Shown here: positions 10,816 to 23,400 of the stretch, in pieces
Layout: each line of letters begins with the position of its first letter
Position numbering within the stretch: the stretch's first letter is position 1
Assembly: GCA_012064415.1 (NCBI GenBank)
Contig: SSNU01000026.1
Coordinates: 388,174 to 441,308 of the forward strand
Reading direction: 5' to 3'
From: Gyrodactylus bullatarudis
Lineage: Eukaryota > Platyhelminthes > Monogenea > Gyrodactylidea > Gyrodactylidae
Length of the DNA: 53,135 bases
Notes under the pieces: model-generated
What the model saw: the letters and a program-made list of their open reading frames with translations, nothing else
Database searches by the model: none
What the model was told of the DNA's origin: nothing
Program-made: the position numbers and the translations under genes

Positions 10816-11533
10816 TTAGCGGGAAGTACTGATTTGACGACTGGCATGACTTGAGACGTAAAAGTGACTTGTGATCAGGTTGGTGCTACTAGAGGTAGAA
10901 GCAGAAAGTGCACTACTATGAGGAGCTGCCTTCATCAGAAGTTCATATCTTGGCTTCGCTCGCGTAATAATACAATTGACTTTAAAATGATTGTGAACAG
11001 AGAGTAGTTGTTCAGTGATAAGAATGTGAGAGCCCAATATTTTGAGGTAGTGGGCTTTAGAGTCAGGGTTGGCAGTGTGGATGAATATTTTAGCCCTGTA
11101 TGAAGGGATAAATCCTTTGAAGAATTGAGTAATAAGAATTGGATTGACGGAGTCAATTTTTTCCGAGTGAATTATTAGATTGAGTTTATTGTATTTACGA
11201 GCATGAGGATTACTAGGAAAGTTGAAGTTAGTATTCCTGTTTTTGAATTGGTGCTGTTGACTGGGGATCGGGCACCAGTGGTGTGTCTTTGAGGAGGAGC
11301 AGCAGCTTTTGGCAAGACAACAGTGGGCGGTTGGCTGAATTGAGGAACATTTTGAGACAAGATTTGAGTCTCGAGATATGTGACGCTTTTTTTAAGGGTC
11401 TGAATAAACTGCTGGTGAGATGAAAGGATTTCTTTGATGTTGATAATCTCGGAAAAGTAGTCATTTTTATTTGAATCAAAAAAAGGGATTTTGAGTTCGA
11501 GTTGCGCGGTACAGGAGGAGCGTATTCAAACAT
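10816..11533 (-). pseudogene. LINE ORF1 remnant
   Basis: Upstream of ORF2 on the same strand: a coiled-coil-like stretch (INIKEILSSHQQFIQTLKK), a Pro/Gln/Thr-rich linker, then a nucleic-acid-binding-like segment (VNPILITQFFKGFIPSYRAK), split over frames by indels. Position and composition fit the ORF1 chaperone of the same LINE; I could not assign a named family. Confidence 0.5.
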
Positions 11534-11538
11534 TTTTC

Positions 11539-11635
11539 ATATATGTCCATCGACAGCGAAAGGGTTAACAAATTTGGCATCGCCTTTTTTCATGAATCCC
11601 ACTATTGCTCAGGTTAAATCAGAGGTCACCCAACA
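11539..11635. repeat. Direct repeat copy 1 (truncated MITE end plus flank)
   Basis: Matches 12535-12634 with few differences, covering the right end of the TTAA-type MITE and about 60 bp of flank (TTGGCATCGCC..., GAGGTCACCCAACA). It shows that the MITE was already inserted when the segment was duplicated. Confidence 0.7.
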
Positions 11636-11729
11636 AGTACAATTCAAAGAACTTTCAAAACAGATCCGAGTCTTCATTGGGGTAAACCTAAGAATAGTCC
11701 AAATCTGAGTTCTATAGAGACATGGAATC

Positions 11730-11975
11730 AAGAAAGACTTGAAAAATCATTGAAAATCAAGATTGGAGCAAAGATGTCATTTCTGACGAGAAAAAGTTCA
11801 ATCTTGATGGTCCAGATGGTCTAAATTCATGCTGGATGGACAAGAGGTGACCAAAACTAATACAAGTAAAGGTCTTCCATATCAGTCATCATTGGTGCAT
11901 AACGGTCAAAGGCCTCGTTCATGTTTCGTGGAACAGACTGCAACAAGTTTGCGGTTTAATTAACCAGTGGATTAG
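11730..11975 (+). pseudogene. Tc1/mariner transposase catalytic fragment
   Basis: Encodes DWSKDVISDEKKFNLDGPDG, the first-Asp motif of Tc1 transposases (W..VIFSDEKKFNLDGPDG), then a stop and a degraded continuation. Only about 80 codons remain. It may belong to the same family as the HTH fragment at 8278. Confidence 0.8.
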
Positions 11976-12190
11976 GGAACTAATGGAATGGCAGACGCCT
12001 TATCTCGTTTAATCGAAGATAATAAAACAGTAGCTCAAGAAAATATAATCGCAACTATAAATAAAAAAGAAATTGAGTTAACTGAAAATATGATAGATAA
12101 ATTCAAGAAATTGCCCTTGACTTAGGAAAAGATCAAAGAACAGTCAATGAAAGATAAAGACTTGTTAAAGGCCCACGGAAGCGAAAACAT
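11976..12190 (+). pseudogene. Ty3/gypsy RNase H-integrase linker fragment
   Basis: Reads NGMADALSRLIEDNK, the hallmark end of the gypsy RNase H domain (ADALSR), followed by the lysine/glutamate-rich stretch that precedes the integrase zinc finger, with one stop. Possibly the same family as the copy at 13571-15060. Confidence 0.7.
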
Positions 12191-12251
12191 TGTAATGAAA
12201 CCAGCTTTTTTATTTTTCTCATGCATTTTCCATGAGCTTACCTCTCATTCC

Positions 12252-12345
12252 ACTCAATGGATGTCATCTAAAAGACAATTCAAATTATATAAATAAGGCA
12301 TGTAAAAGCTGATGAGTATGCCACGAAATAAAGTGCTATTCTTTA
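12252..12345 (+). ncRNA. Hammerhead-type ribozyme, family A, with TATA-like box
   Basis: Core CTGATGA 12309-12315, segment GTATGCCAC, GAAA 12325-12328. Helix I AAAG 12305-12308 pairs with CTTT 12341-12344, predicting cleavage after ATT at 12340; helix III starts AAAT/ATT. GGCAT just upstream (in AAGGCATG) is complementary to ATGCC of the loop-II segment. TATATAAA and a TCAATGG box lie 20-55 nt upstream. An extra A before GAAA may weaken helix II. Confidence 0.65.
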
Positions 12346-12566
12346 ACCCTTTCGGTGCCGAGACTATTTCACAATTTTTACAAAAACCAAAATTTAGCTA
12401 TGAAGATACCAAGTTATTTGGCCAAAATTATTACTGATGCAAGTTCACATTGTGGGCTTCAAATTAAACTTTAATTGTTCCAGAAACCTATCAAACTAGT
12501 AGAGTTATTAAGGTTCAAAAAAATTGGATAATGGACATATATATCCATCGGCACCGAAAGGGTTAA
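12343..12566. mobile_element. PiggyBac-type MITE, TTAA flanked
   Basis: Terminal inverted repeats CCCTTTCGGTGCCGA and TCGGCACCGAAAGGG directly bounded by TTAA at both ends (12343-12346 and 12563-12566), the target-site duplication of piggyBac elements. The centre of about 190 bp is noncoding, so it would depend on a transposase elsewhere. Its left end abuts the 3' strand of the hammerhead just upstream. Confidence 0.75.
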
Positions 12567-12634
12567 CAAACTTGGCATCGCCTTTATTCAGGAATCTCAC
12601 TATTGCTCAGGTTAAACCAGAGGTCACCCAACAC
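12535..12634. repeat. Direct repeat copy 2
   Basis: Partner of 11539-11635, about 1 kb away; here the MITE is complete. Confidence 0.7.
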
Positions 12635-12659
12635 CTCTCTGACAATAATTCAAATAATG

Positions 12660-13065
12660 TTATATAAGTGGCAAGTGGAATAAAGGCAAACAATGATATT
12701 TTTCCGATTGCTGTTTCCCTTGTTCAATCAGAATGCCAAAAAACTTGGACTTATTTCCTAAGTCATCTCAACCAATGTTTAAATTTGGCTGAAATTGATA
12801 AGATTTTTATTATATCAGATCGAGAGAAAGGGGTCGCTGCTAGAGTTGAAACAACCTTCCTAACGCAGATCATATTTTCTGTCTCAATCACACATTGGAA
12901 AAAATATTAAAACTAGGTTCAAAACTTTAATCAAGAATTATTCAAAGCAGTTAGGACATTGAATAATAAATCATTTAGAGATGTTATCAAGAAAAAAAAA
13001 TCCCTCGCTCCATCATTACTTAGATGCGATCCCAGTACGAAATTAGGCCGAAATTAGTGTGAAGT
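12660..13065 (+). pseudogene. MULE transposase fragment
   Basis: Encodes GIKANNDIFPIAVSLVQSE, then TWTYFLSHLNQCL, IISDREKGV and, after a frameshift, FPNADHIFCLNHTLEKI: the successive conserved blocks of the Mutator-like (MULE) transposase domain, including the SDR.KG acidic motif and the C..H motif. Frameshifts and lack of termini show a dead remnant. Confidence 0.8.
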
Positions 13066-13570
13066 ATTCGTGTTAATTCAATTTTGTTTTTTTCCAGCCT
13101 TAATTACATACTAAATAGACAATTGAGTTTTACAAATACAAAATGAAAAAATACAAAATTGACTTCTTCATTCTACGAACTAGACCTGAAAAAGGGATAG
13201 AAGTAGATTTCGTTATATTACATCAAATATCGCTGAGTTCATGAATACTTCTCTTGTGAATTTACGAAACACCCATTTAACTTAATCCATCAGTTTGTGG
13301 TTAAACCTAAGAAAATTTTAGACAAAAAATGAGTGATTATCAGAAGAACACGAATATATTTCTGTTATATCCTGGCTTGATTATATCTTATGAATATTCA
13401 TGATTTACCTCTTTTATAAATATAGTAAAACAAAGACCTGGACGCTACGAGCCGCGAAGACACGAACAAACTAGAAGGCGCTACAATTGAATTTAAAGAG
13501 ATATAACTCCGTTATTAACTCGAACTTATCAAGAAATCTAAAGGAATATAATTTATTACATTGAATAAAT

Positions 13571-14219
13571 ATGAATACCATCAATACTCAAACTTTTCTC
13601 TCTCCTTCCCCCACGTATACAACAGTGATGTCAGAAGTGGGATACCAACAACCAACGACCGATATCCAAATCAATGCCGTGTTAGCACAAAGACAGGCTA
13701 CCAACAATCAACAACTGAGATTAGCACTTACTCGATCCAATGAGGTTTTCAAACACGAACCAAATGGAGATTTCGGAACATTCTGGGCAAGAATCGGTCC
13801 CCAATTCACGACCGAAACCGTTAATTTATCTTGCTACGAAAAGAAAGGTTTCTTATGGCAAAAATTAGATGTCAAAGCTTTCAACAACCTGCGTTATGCT
13901 ATGAAGCCACTTGACATAAACGACGACGAGGTAACCATTGAAAAGGTCCTCGAGAAACTGATCGCCATTTACTCGGACAAAGGTTCCATTACACTTGAAA
14001 AGGATTGAACTTTCCACACAAGCCATCCAGGAAGGCAGTGAGTACGATGAGTGCTGGGCCAAACTCATGAACCAATTTGAAAAGGCCGAATGGACCAACA
14101 TGTCGACAGGCGAAAGCATGCTGCTCGCCTTTATCTCATCTGTTTTGGGGTTAACTAAAAGAAAAGAAGCACGCAAGATTGAAAGAGATCATACTAAGAA
14201 AGGTGAACGAAGAATCTGA
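13571..14219 (+). pseudogene. Ty3/gypsy gag remnant
   Basis: A 145-codon frame (NGDFGTFWARIGPQFTTETV..., KKGFLWQKLDVKAFNNLRYA) continues after a frameshift near 13995 as LSTQAIQEGSEYDECWAKL...GESMLLAFISSVLG. Size, helical content and position directly before RT and integrase pieces suggest a gypsy-type capsid. No zinc knuckle is seen. Confidence 0.5.
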
Positions 14220-14379
14220 TAAGAGATAAAGAGCACTGGAGAATAGAGAGGAAATAGAAGACATCTACCCCCATACCATTGTCATGAACGCCATGGCCGA
14301 GGCTAAGATGTTTCAGGCATGTGACGAGCCAAAGAAGGAAGAATTCCCGAAGGCAGAAATCACAGAAAATCGCAAAAAA

Positions 14380-15060
14380 ACTACATAGAAAGAGTAGAAT
14401 ACTCAGACTGGGTGGCTCCCTTGGTCTATGTACAAAAATCTAATAACAAAATTAGGATATGCATTGACTTATCAGGAAATGCTAACGACCAAATATTATC
14501 ATATCAGTATCCCCTAAGAAATCCTAATAGAACTCTTCAAAAGGCTGAATGAATTTGGACTTAAGGCTAACCTAGGAAAATCTAAATTTTTCCAAAAGAA
14601 AATAAAATTTCTAGGACACATCATTGACGAAAATGGTAGAAGACCCGACCCTAAAAAAGTCGAAACTTTCAAAAACATGAAATTACCAAAAAATCCAAAA
14701 GACCTAATGACATTCTTAGTTAAACGGAAAACTAAATGCACCAATGAATTTTGATATATTTGTATATTTTTCACGGTATATTACGCCCCAGTTTCTTCGG
14801 ACTGGAGTGGCCAATGTGTTTCGCAACTGACTGTAATTGTAATGAATGTGTTCAACAAAGTAAAATGCCACAAAAAGTAGAACCTATATCTTCTATAACC
14901 TTCTACAAAACCTTGGCAAAGAATACACATAGACTTCGGAGGGCCAATCGGTGGAAACTACATTTTTGTAATCATAGACAGCTTCACAGGATAGTTAGAG
15001 GTCGAAATAATGAAAACGAATGCTTATTTAATGATCATTTCAATAATTTTACTCTGTGGA
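14380..15060 (+). pseudogene. Ty3/gypsy reverse transcriptase-integrase remnant
   Basis: Contains RVEYSDWVAPLVYVQK and KIRICIDLSG (RT fingers), then, past a deletion that removes the catalytic YXDD region, LNEFGLKANLGKSKFF and KIKFLGHIIDENG, then CNCNECVQQSKMPQK (integrase zinc-finger end) and frame-shifted integrase blocks. Multiple internal deletions; inactive. Confidence 0.8.
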
Positions 15061-15237
15061 TTGATAACCTTCTCCTTGAACCAAGCTTTAATTTGCAAAT
15101 AAAATCAGCTTTCTAACTCAATATTCAACAAAGATATGCTCATTGGAAATTTCGTGAAATTTTGTTTTCATTGAGAGGAAAGTTCAAGAAAGGATTCATA
15201 AGAGGCTCAAGTCAGAATTACTCATTGATTTTTATAA

Positions 15238-16138
15238 AGGGTTAATTGCAAAAAGTGTAGTGGGGCTAGGAATATTTTACAAAATATGTGGGATAGATTT
15301 GTATTTTATGTGGGATACATCGTTTTTTTTCGTATTTTTTGTAGTGGGGGTAGGAATATTTTCATGAAATGTGCCACACACCAATATACTTTATATAAAA
15401 TGTGGGATACACCAATAGATATTTTTTTTAATGTACTGCTCTTTATAATTTATGTAGTGCATTTTTAACAATTTCAATTTTAGTGGTGTTTGAATTCTTT
15501 TGCAAATTTATTTATCAAAAAAAGTTTTATAATCAGATAATGAGAGTGTCAAATTAAAATTTTTCGGCAATAGAAATGATTCTTTTCTTCTTGGGATATC
15601 CATTGATTTTCACAAGGCCATATGATTGCAGCTATCATACACGATGGAAAAATAATTGACAATTTTATCAAAGACTTTTTCAAGAATACCAATTTAAAAA
15701 TTGCATTCAAAACTGATTTCAATTTTTGTGATCTTGATATCTTGAAAAGTAGCTCAATTTCATCTATAAAAAGCATCAGAATAAAAGGAAGACCCAAGAA
15801 GAAAAGAATCATTGCCGAAAAATTTTAATTTGACACTCTCATTATCTGATTATAAAACTTTTTTTGATAAATAAATTTGCAAAAAAATTCAAACACCACT
15901 AAAATTGAAATTGTTAAAAATGCACTACATAAATTATAAAGAGCAGTACATTAAAAAAAAATATCTATTGGTGTATCCCACATTTTATATAAAGTATATT
16001 GGTGTGTGGCACATTTCATGAAAATATTCCTACCCCCACTACCTTAAAAAAACGATGTATCCCACATAAAATACAAATCTATCCCACATATTTTGTAAAA
16101 TATTCCTAGCCCCACTACATTTTTTGCAATTAATTAGC
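15238..16138. repeat. 900-bp foldback element
   Basis: Arms 15238-15600 and about 15790-16138 are inverted copies at about 95 percent by eye, with internal motif TGTGGGATACA repeated in each arm. The roughly 190-bp centre holds a short frame ending GRPKKKRIIAEKF. No TIR of a known superfamily was identified. Confidence 0.8.
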
Positions 16139-16726
16139 TATGAGCAATAATTATAACTGAAGGTTGCAATTTTCTAATTCAAGAATTGTGAGGGTGAGGC
16201 ATTCTTTTTCATGAAAACCTCATTTTAATTTTGAATATTATTCGAGTTTAATGAATAATTTTCTAGCTTGCGGGGGTACTGATCTGACCAGAAAAAAATT
16301 CCCTACAAATTGATATCAAAATCAGAAAAAATTAAAATTTTGAGCAAAAATTATTTTATTCGTATACTTGCCCTACTTCTTAGTAGGTTGATGATTAATT
16401 TTAGTTTTTAAAGACATAAAAAATGGGGTGTGCACATTCTCAGGCACGAAAACTGGTGCACAAGTGTACACCAAAACTGAGGCACTACTGTAATAGGATG
16501 CATCTAATTAACATTTAGCTCTTGAAAAAATGAACCAATCAACATGTAGAATTTGATAAATCTATGTATTATTTGTAATTAAGACCATAAGATATGTGGA
16601 TAATGAAATGTAGATTATGTAATTAATGGAACATACAATTTTAAAATGGATAAATAGTCATGTAGGAAGTGATAATATACCGGGATAGACCATGTAATTT
16701 TTGTAAATATACACCTAGATAATATG
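16139..16726. other. Stretch without recognised gene
   Basis: AT-rich, no coding or repeat structure that I can name. Confidence 0.4.
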
Positions 16727-16990
16727 AAGATGGGAATTTTTGATTTTTACAAAATTCTTATTTTTTTCATCAAGAAATCGAATTTGATCAAGATTTTTTG
16801 AAATCTAGATCATGAAGCCTTTTTTCACGATACAGAGAAAAAAAAATTTAGAAAAAATCAATTTTTAAGGAAAATACGGCAAATTTGAAATCTTGAAGTA
16901 GCGCCAAATTCCCATTTTTTTGAACTTTGAGTTGAAAATTTTTGTTGATTTCAATGTGAGAGAGTGATCAAAAGTTGATTTTTAGGATTT
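16727..16990 (+). repeat. Half copy of the GAAGTTGGGAATC MITE
   Basis: Diverged copy of one arm of the foldback element at 8607-9333 (GAAGATGGGAATTTTTGATT, later GCGCCAAATTCCCATTTTTT). Confidence 0.65.
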
Positions 16991-17183
16991 TTATTCTTTT
17001 CTTTACAAAAATCGAAGACTTATCGATGTCTCAGTTTAAAACCGATATAACTCAGCATTTTATCAGTGTAATGTTGTACACTCTCACTCCATTAGTTTGA
17101 TAGGCAAAATAACCCGGTTTTATTTTGAAAAATCTTTTGAGAACAACCGTTCTAAAGTAAAAAGCCGAGAGATTTCGATAGAA

Positions 17184-17189
17184 TTTATT
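17184..17189 (-). terminator. Poly(A) signal of the tandem PH-like gene
   Basis: AATAAA 8 nt after the TAA stop at 17198-17200 on the same strand; supports this as the gene's 3' end. Confidence 0.65.
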
Positions 17190-17197
17190 GAATTTTC

Positions 17198-17451
17198 TTA
17201 GGTTGAATTCGCGATTATATTTCCAATATCATTGTATGGTCCCTTAATATGATAACTATTTCCATCCCTAAGTTTGATCTTAATCTTTTCCTCATGTAGA
17301 GTTTCAAATCTGTCAATAGTAGTCTTTAGCACTTCTTTATTATCAATTTTCAATGTTAAATCTTTTCCGTTTATTTGTAAGATATCTATATGCCTCCATA
17401 AAGTTTCATTTTTAAGCTTGTATATCGCTAAGAATTCATGGCCTCTTGCTT
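17198..17451 (-). CDS. Tandem PH-like gene, terminal exon (module 12)
   Basis: Acceptor CTGTACAG, phase 1 entry, 84 codons to TAA. Reads ARGHEFLAIYKLKNETLW at the start and KIKIKLRDGNSYHIKGPY near the end, with short helix IGNIIANST. Confidence 0.75.
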
Positions 17452-20400
17452 CTGTACAGAGAAAGAATGAAGAATAAATTATAATTCATCCTAGAACATT
17501 TAAAATAAAAGATTTGAAACCAAGCATCATAAATCACAGGTGAATTTCTCTTTAGTAGTTTCAAGAAATTCAGTTCAATTTGAGACTAAATTCATAGATA
17601 CTATAGAACTGAATTCAGTAGATTTTCAAACGAATGATAAAGTAAGATATCACAACACTTACCTATTGCCTGATCCAGCATTAATTTTATCTGACTTAGA
17701 TAATGTTCGTTCGAAAATTTAATTTTCGCCCCACTTATTTCACTTCCAAATACGCATTCTGCTAATGTTAGTTGATTCTCTGACTGAGTCATTGTAGCCG
17801 GATGAAGGCCAAGGCGACATTCAGGTTTACCATCCTTCAAGAAAACAACTGATCTGCCAACAGTTTGTACATCATCGAAGAAGAACTTCTTGGTAGAATC
17901 AATGGTAATTTCACAATCTCTGTAGCTTGTACTTTTTCGTTCTGTAAGATAAAAATTTATTGTAAGTGAGGAAAATGAACCAAGCAATTAGACGCAAACG
18001 GAAAAGGCATAGTGGGCAGTTACTAATGGATGGATTCCTAAAGTGCAAAGAGGGTCCCAGCCAGGAGAAGAAACGGAAGTAAAACCGCCTAGAAACAGGA
18101 TTTTCAACTCATCCCCTTCCTGAGTAGCGAATCTTTGAACCAATGGAAGGGCAGACATATTATGCATTTTAACTATATAAATCTAGTCCGGGATTAAGTC
18201 TGATGAGACCCGGCAAAATAAAACGTTTATCACTTATTATTTGCCTGTTCTCAAACCTTCCCCATGAGTCTAAAATCTAGTAATAAGATACTTGATGAAA
18301 ATAAATTTAATTAAAAAATATTTAAATGACTTATTTCATCAGATAGGTCCGATAAATTTTATTCCACGTATAAATGTGCGAAAAAAACTAGCACACACGC
18401 ACATTTTTATAAGAAGAGTACAGGAAAGAGTATTGCACTGCAATTGCAGGACAATAGTGTACATGAAATGTCAGACAGATGCCTATCATGCAATGCATTA
18501 TCCCCACATAAAAAAGTATAACCCCCTCCCCCCAAAATTGATGTATTCCTTGTCAAATAAAAAAAAGTTAAAACGACAATAACTTTTTTTGATATTTAGC
18601 TACAGGAAAGATCAAAATATATTTAGAATCGTTACAAAATTTTGAATCGATTGATGGTAAATATGTTGAGAATATTTTAACGGAAAGGGTTCAATAGGAG
18701 GACTTAGAGATAAAAAGACTTGTTATAGAGAGCTGAATATTCTCACAAATTAAAATTTCGTATATTCAGATGAGAAATCTTTCTAGCCTTCGATTGATAC
18801 CAAGAACATTATTCTACGACTTTTAGAACCTGAGAAAATAAAAATAATGTCAAAGTAAGTTGTAAAAACTTTCTGTTGCCATGGGGGCCACAAAACTAAA
18901 TATTTTTTAAAATAAATAGCACCATTGAAATCAGCGCAAAATTCTGAACAAAATATGTGAAAATCAGCCTGGTAAAAAAAATTGAGAGCAATTTGTCGAC
19001 TAGTTAACTAATTATAATTAGTTAATAATAAATTTGTTCAAACTGGATTATTGAGTTCTTGTAGTTACTTTTTAGTAGTTTTATGAATAATAATATGTAT
19101 AGTCTGATGTTGTTAGTAAAAATGAATAATATCCACCTAAATTCATAATTTGGAATTATATAAGAAGGAAATATATTTAAAAACCATATGCACACTTCTT
19201 TAAGCATCATCAGTGGTATTGCTTCAAAAAAGATTATAGTTAAAAGGTTCATTCAAGTTAATAATTTACAAATAATGAAAGGAATAGTAAAAGATGAAAA
19301 AAAAAATTAAAATAATATGCGAGCTGAAAAAATACCGAAACTCTTCAATAAGTAGCAGAAAAGGAGAGAAAAGTGAAAAAGCTCATATAGGCCATAAATG
19401 GATAGTTTTTTGGGTTAGATAGATAAATGAAGAATTTCTCTTTACCCCATACATTTATGCTGTCATTATCAGGATTTTTGTATAAAATGGAAAAATTCGA
19501 AACTGAAGCAGCATATTTCTCCTGTTTGCTATGTCTAGTTACCGCAGGGTCCTTATTCAGATGATCACTTGATCTTGTAGACAGCTTCCTAATTGTTCTA
19601 CCTATGTGAGAAGCACTATAGTCACATTGGAATTTATAAATTATTAGAGTCTTCTCTTCCGGCTTGAGTAAATATTTATGAATGATTCGCTTTACAGATG
19701 TTCCACCATCTTTTCAGAAGAAAGTCTTCATACAGAAAGATGGGATAGGTATGGGTTCGGCTCTTAGTCCTCTATTAGCAGATATCTTTTGAAGTTGGTG
19801 AAATGAAATGTCAGAAACTATCAACTCACTCATTGATGTTCACATCAGATATGCCGATGTCATTTTTATTTTAATGAAATCTAACGTATCATCAGATGAC
19901 TTTCCCTTAAAGATGAACACGCTTCACCAAAATATAAAATTTACTATGGAAAAGGAGTCTACTTAGAGTTTTTTAGATGTCAAACTAACCAGAAAAGAAG
20001 ATGGATCAATCCTAAGAAATATTTTCAAGAAAAAGATTGATAATGGGAAATATCTTTATTATGCGAGTTTCATCCCAATATCACATAAAGTTGGCTCAGT
20101 AATTGGTCTAGGGAAGAGAATAAGAAGAATAGCAAGTCCGAAGGAATGGCCGAATGAAATAGAAAATTCAAAGTTGTGTCTGATGGGGAATGGTTTTCTA
20201 AGAAATTTGAAGAAAAATTCATCAATTTTTCATATAATAGGGATGAAGATGTCAATACAGATGAAATTTTCATGATACTCTACTTCAAAGGCGACGGTTT
20301 TAGTAATGAGTCATTGCTAATGACATTAGAAGCTTCAACAATCTCATTAATCAACATTTCAATAATTGAACAACAACAATTGAAAACACAGAAACTGTAG

Positions 20401-23400
20401 CTTTTCATCAAGTACCAACGAAATTATCAATCAAAATAATCGATTATTAATTCTTACCTTTGGATTCAGCAATGTATGAAGCAATTTTTTTTTCGAAATT
20501 TGGGTAATGACAGATCTTGACATTGCAATAACTTCCGTTCTGAACCATCAAATAGTTATTATCAGTAACTTTATCATGTGTTACATCAAAAATGCCAAGA
20601 AGTTTTCTATCTTTTAGAGTTGCCTTGTAAAACGCTATATATGGTCCTTCCAAATTGATCATATTCGCCACTTCATATTTATCCTCACCTCTTCCATTTG
20701 GTGTAGAAAATGCAACACAAGCTGAACCTTTAGCTATTAAAAGCAATGTTTCATCATTGATTTCATAAGAGAAGTTAAAATAGTATTAACTATAGTTATT
20801 CCAAATCAGCTTTACATAAATATAGAAAGTTGGTTGATATGAAGTTGGGAATCTATGATTTTTACGAAAATAAGACAAGAAAGCAGATAAACTTTTGAAA
20901 GATCCGCCATTTTCGAGGGATTCCGATTTGTTAAAATTTCCTTAATTTTTCAGTAGTAAAAATGATCAGAAAATCAAAATGCAACTCCTAAACGATTATA
21001 AGTTATGCATTTGAAAAATGACCATATTTTTCATATAATAATTTTTTTTCGAGATTTTCATAAAAATCATAGATTCCCAACTTAATATTAATTAGATTTA
21101 CAGGCCAAATGTCTCTCTTCTAAGCACTCACGAAATATTGTTTCAATTTTTTCTCTCCATTGTTTTATATTCGATGATGAAGAAGTTAAACAGAATTTTT
21201 CCAATTTTCCATTTCTTGTACAAAATCCTTCGATATGTTGATCGCTAAATTCAAAAGCAACCGAACTAGAATCCACCCTATAATTATCAGATAACGTAAT
21301 AGTTGATCCAATAACGGAGACCATACTAACATCTGAAACAATTTCATTCACTGACAATATTCCTCTGCTCATATTCCTAACTGGGATATATATTAGTCAT
21401 TAAATGAATATTACAAATAAATTTGATCTAAAAGATCTTCACAGAATGTAAAATAACTTCAAATACAAAATGGTTTATCCGCAAAACCTACTTACTTATA
21501 TTATCAAATTTATTTTTGAAATCTGACATATTTTGGTGTCTAATGTAGCAAACCACACATTCGTTATTAAGAGAAGCAGAAAATTGATTATCCTTTATGT
21601 ACCGTATAGGTTTCAACTCCACCATGGTTTGACCTGAGAATTGTAATGCATTTGAAGTCTCATTAATCATGTGAAATGAGACCACTTGGATTCCAGATTT
21701 CTTCTTTATTATTAAAGATGATTGAGTAGTTGCTGGTTCTTGAATAAAATAATCTTTTTATATGAGAATACATGATACAGATAATGTAAGAGAAACTCAT
21801 TTCTAAAGCGTTCATAAGGATTATTGTAGAGCAGGATAAAAAATAACATCCAAGTTTCCCCATGAGCAATCCTCGATTCTGATTGGTCCTAACAGGGAAC
21901 CAATGATATTCGAGTGAAATTTGCCCTATGTAAACGGGGAAGACTTGGATTTTTATTTATCTCTTCTCACTTTACAGGACTTAAACCTGTAAAAAGATAA
22001 ATTTATCTAGAACGTTGAGGATTGTTTTTAATTCAGATTAAAAATATTCCATTATTCGAAACAGGAAAATTTCATATAAGAGACAAACTTTGAAATAAAA
22101 GCTATTGCTATGAACAGAATTATTCATGATTTTTAAAGTTTCATTTTATTTATCTCCTGAAACAATCACGAGTATTTAGAAATTTTTAAAATATTTTTCT
22201 TGGAAATTTGAATTCTTACGAAAATCAAGTTTTTTATTATTTGAGAATAATTTAATTCTTAAGTCTTTAAACTGCGATCCAAGCTTTCCACTGTATATTT
22301 CAATCATATTATCCTTCTTTTCCACATAAGATGATTCCAAATCAATTACGACTTCATTTGAATAGTTTCTGGATAATTTCACAGTATTTTTTTCAATCTT
22401 AATATTATCGTAATGGCCATAAAACGTATATGCGCCATTTTCTTTCACATAAAGATAATCATACTTTCTATTGTCTGTGAAAATATTTTATAAATTAAGA
22501 TTTGTAAAATAGACATGCAGCATGTTTTTAAGAGATAAGTGCTGTATTTCAGGCATACTCATCAGTCTTTACACCCCAATAAAGTACATTCTCTCTTATT
22601 CTTTTCATATTTACTGATTTCACATGTAACTTTTTAAAAATTAATGCTATTCTAACCCTTCATTTCCCATTTTTTCCATTAGTTTTGAGGGATATATGAA
22701 CTAAAAAATTACTTGAAATAAATTTTTCAACCCTTATTAGAAAGGAAATTTATTAAGATACCAAAAAAATTCATAGAAATACACTAAACTCTCTAAAAAA
22801 TGTATGACTGAAAAACCCGAGTTACTCATGAGTATTATAATGAAAATATAATAAATTTATTTGAGATTTGAGAGGTTTTAGGGCCGAAGAAGGATTAATT
22901 TCTGGTTAAATTTGATGAAGTTTTGAATTCACGCTAAACGTTTATAGCACTTTCTCCTCAACCTTTTTCCAGAACCTTAGCTCAAGTAATAATAAGAATA
23001 ATTTTTACTTCTCATAGAAGCATAAAAATAATACCATCAGATGCAGAATGAAAAAATGTTACATCTCCGTAAATCTCAGCCAGAAATATAATTCTTGCAA
23101 AAAACTAGACGAGTTTAAAGTTCATATGATTTCATTTTTAGTTTTCAAATGAAATTGGGAAAAATCATTCAGAGTTTAGTTACATATCCCCATTTATTTT
23201 CACAACGATGACGTAATGTAAACACATCTTGTAGAGACCCCTTTTTGTCACTATTGTCACTCACAAAATATGTTTGCATTGTAAGAAATAACCGGGGGTC
23301 TGTAGAATCCAAATTGTCTTCCCCAACTTCCTCTCAAAACTAAAAACACAGCATTGGAAGAAAGGGGTCTCTACAAAATAGTTTAGTGTAGTTTTCACTG

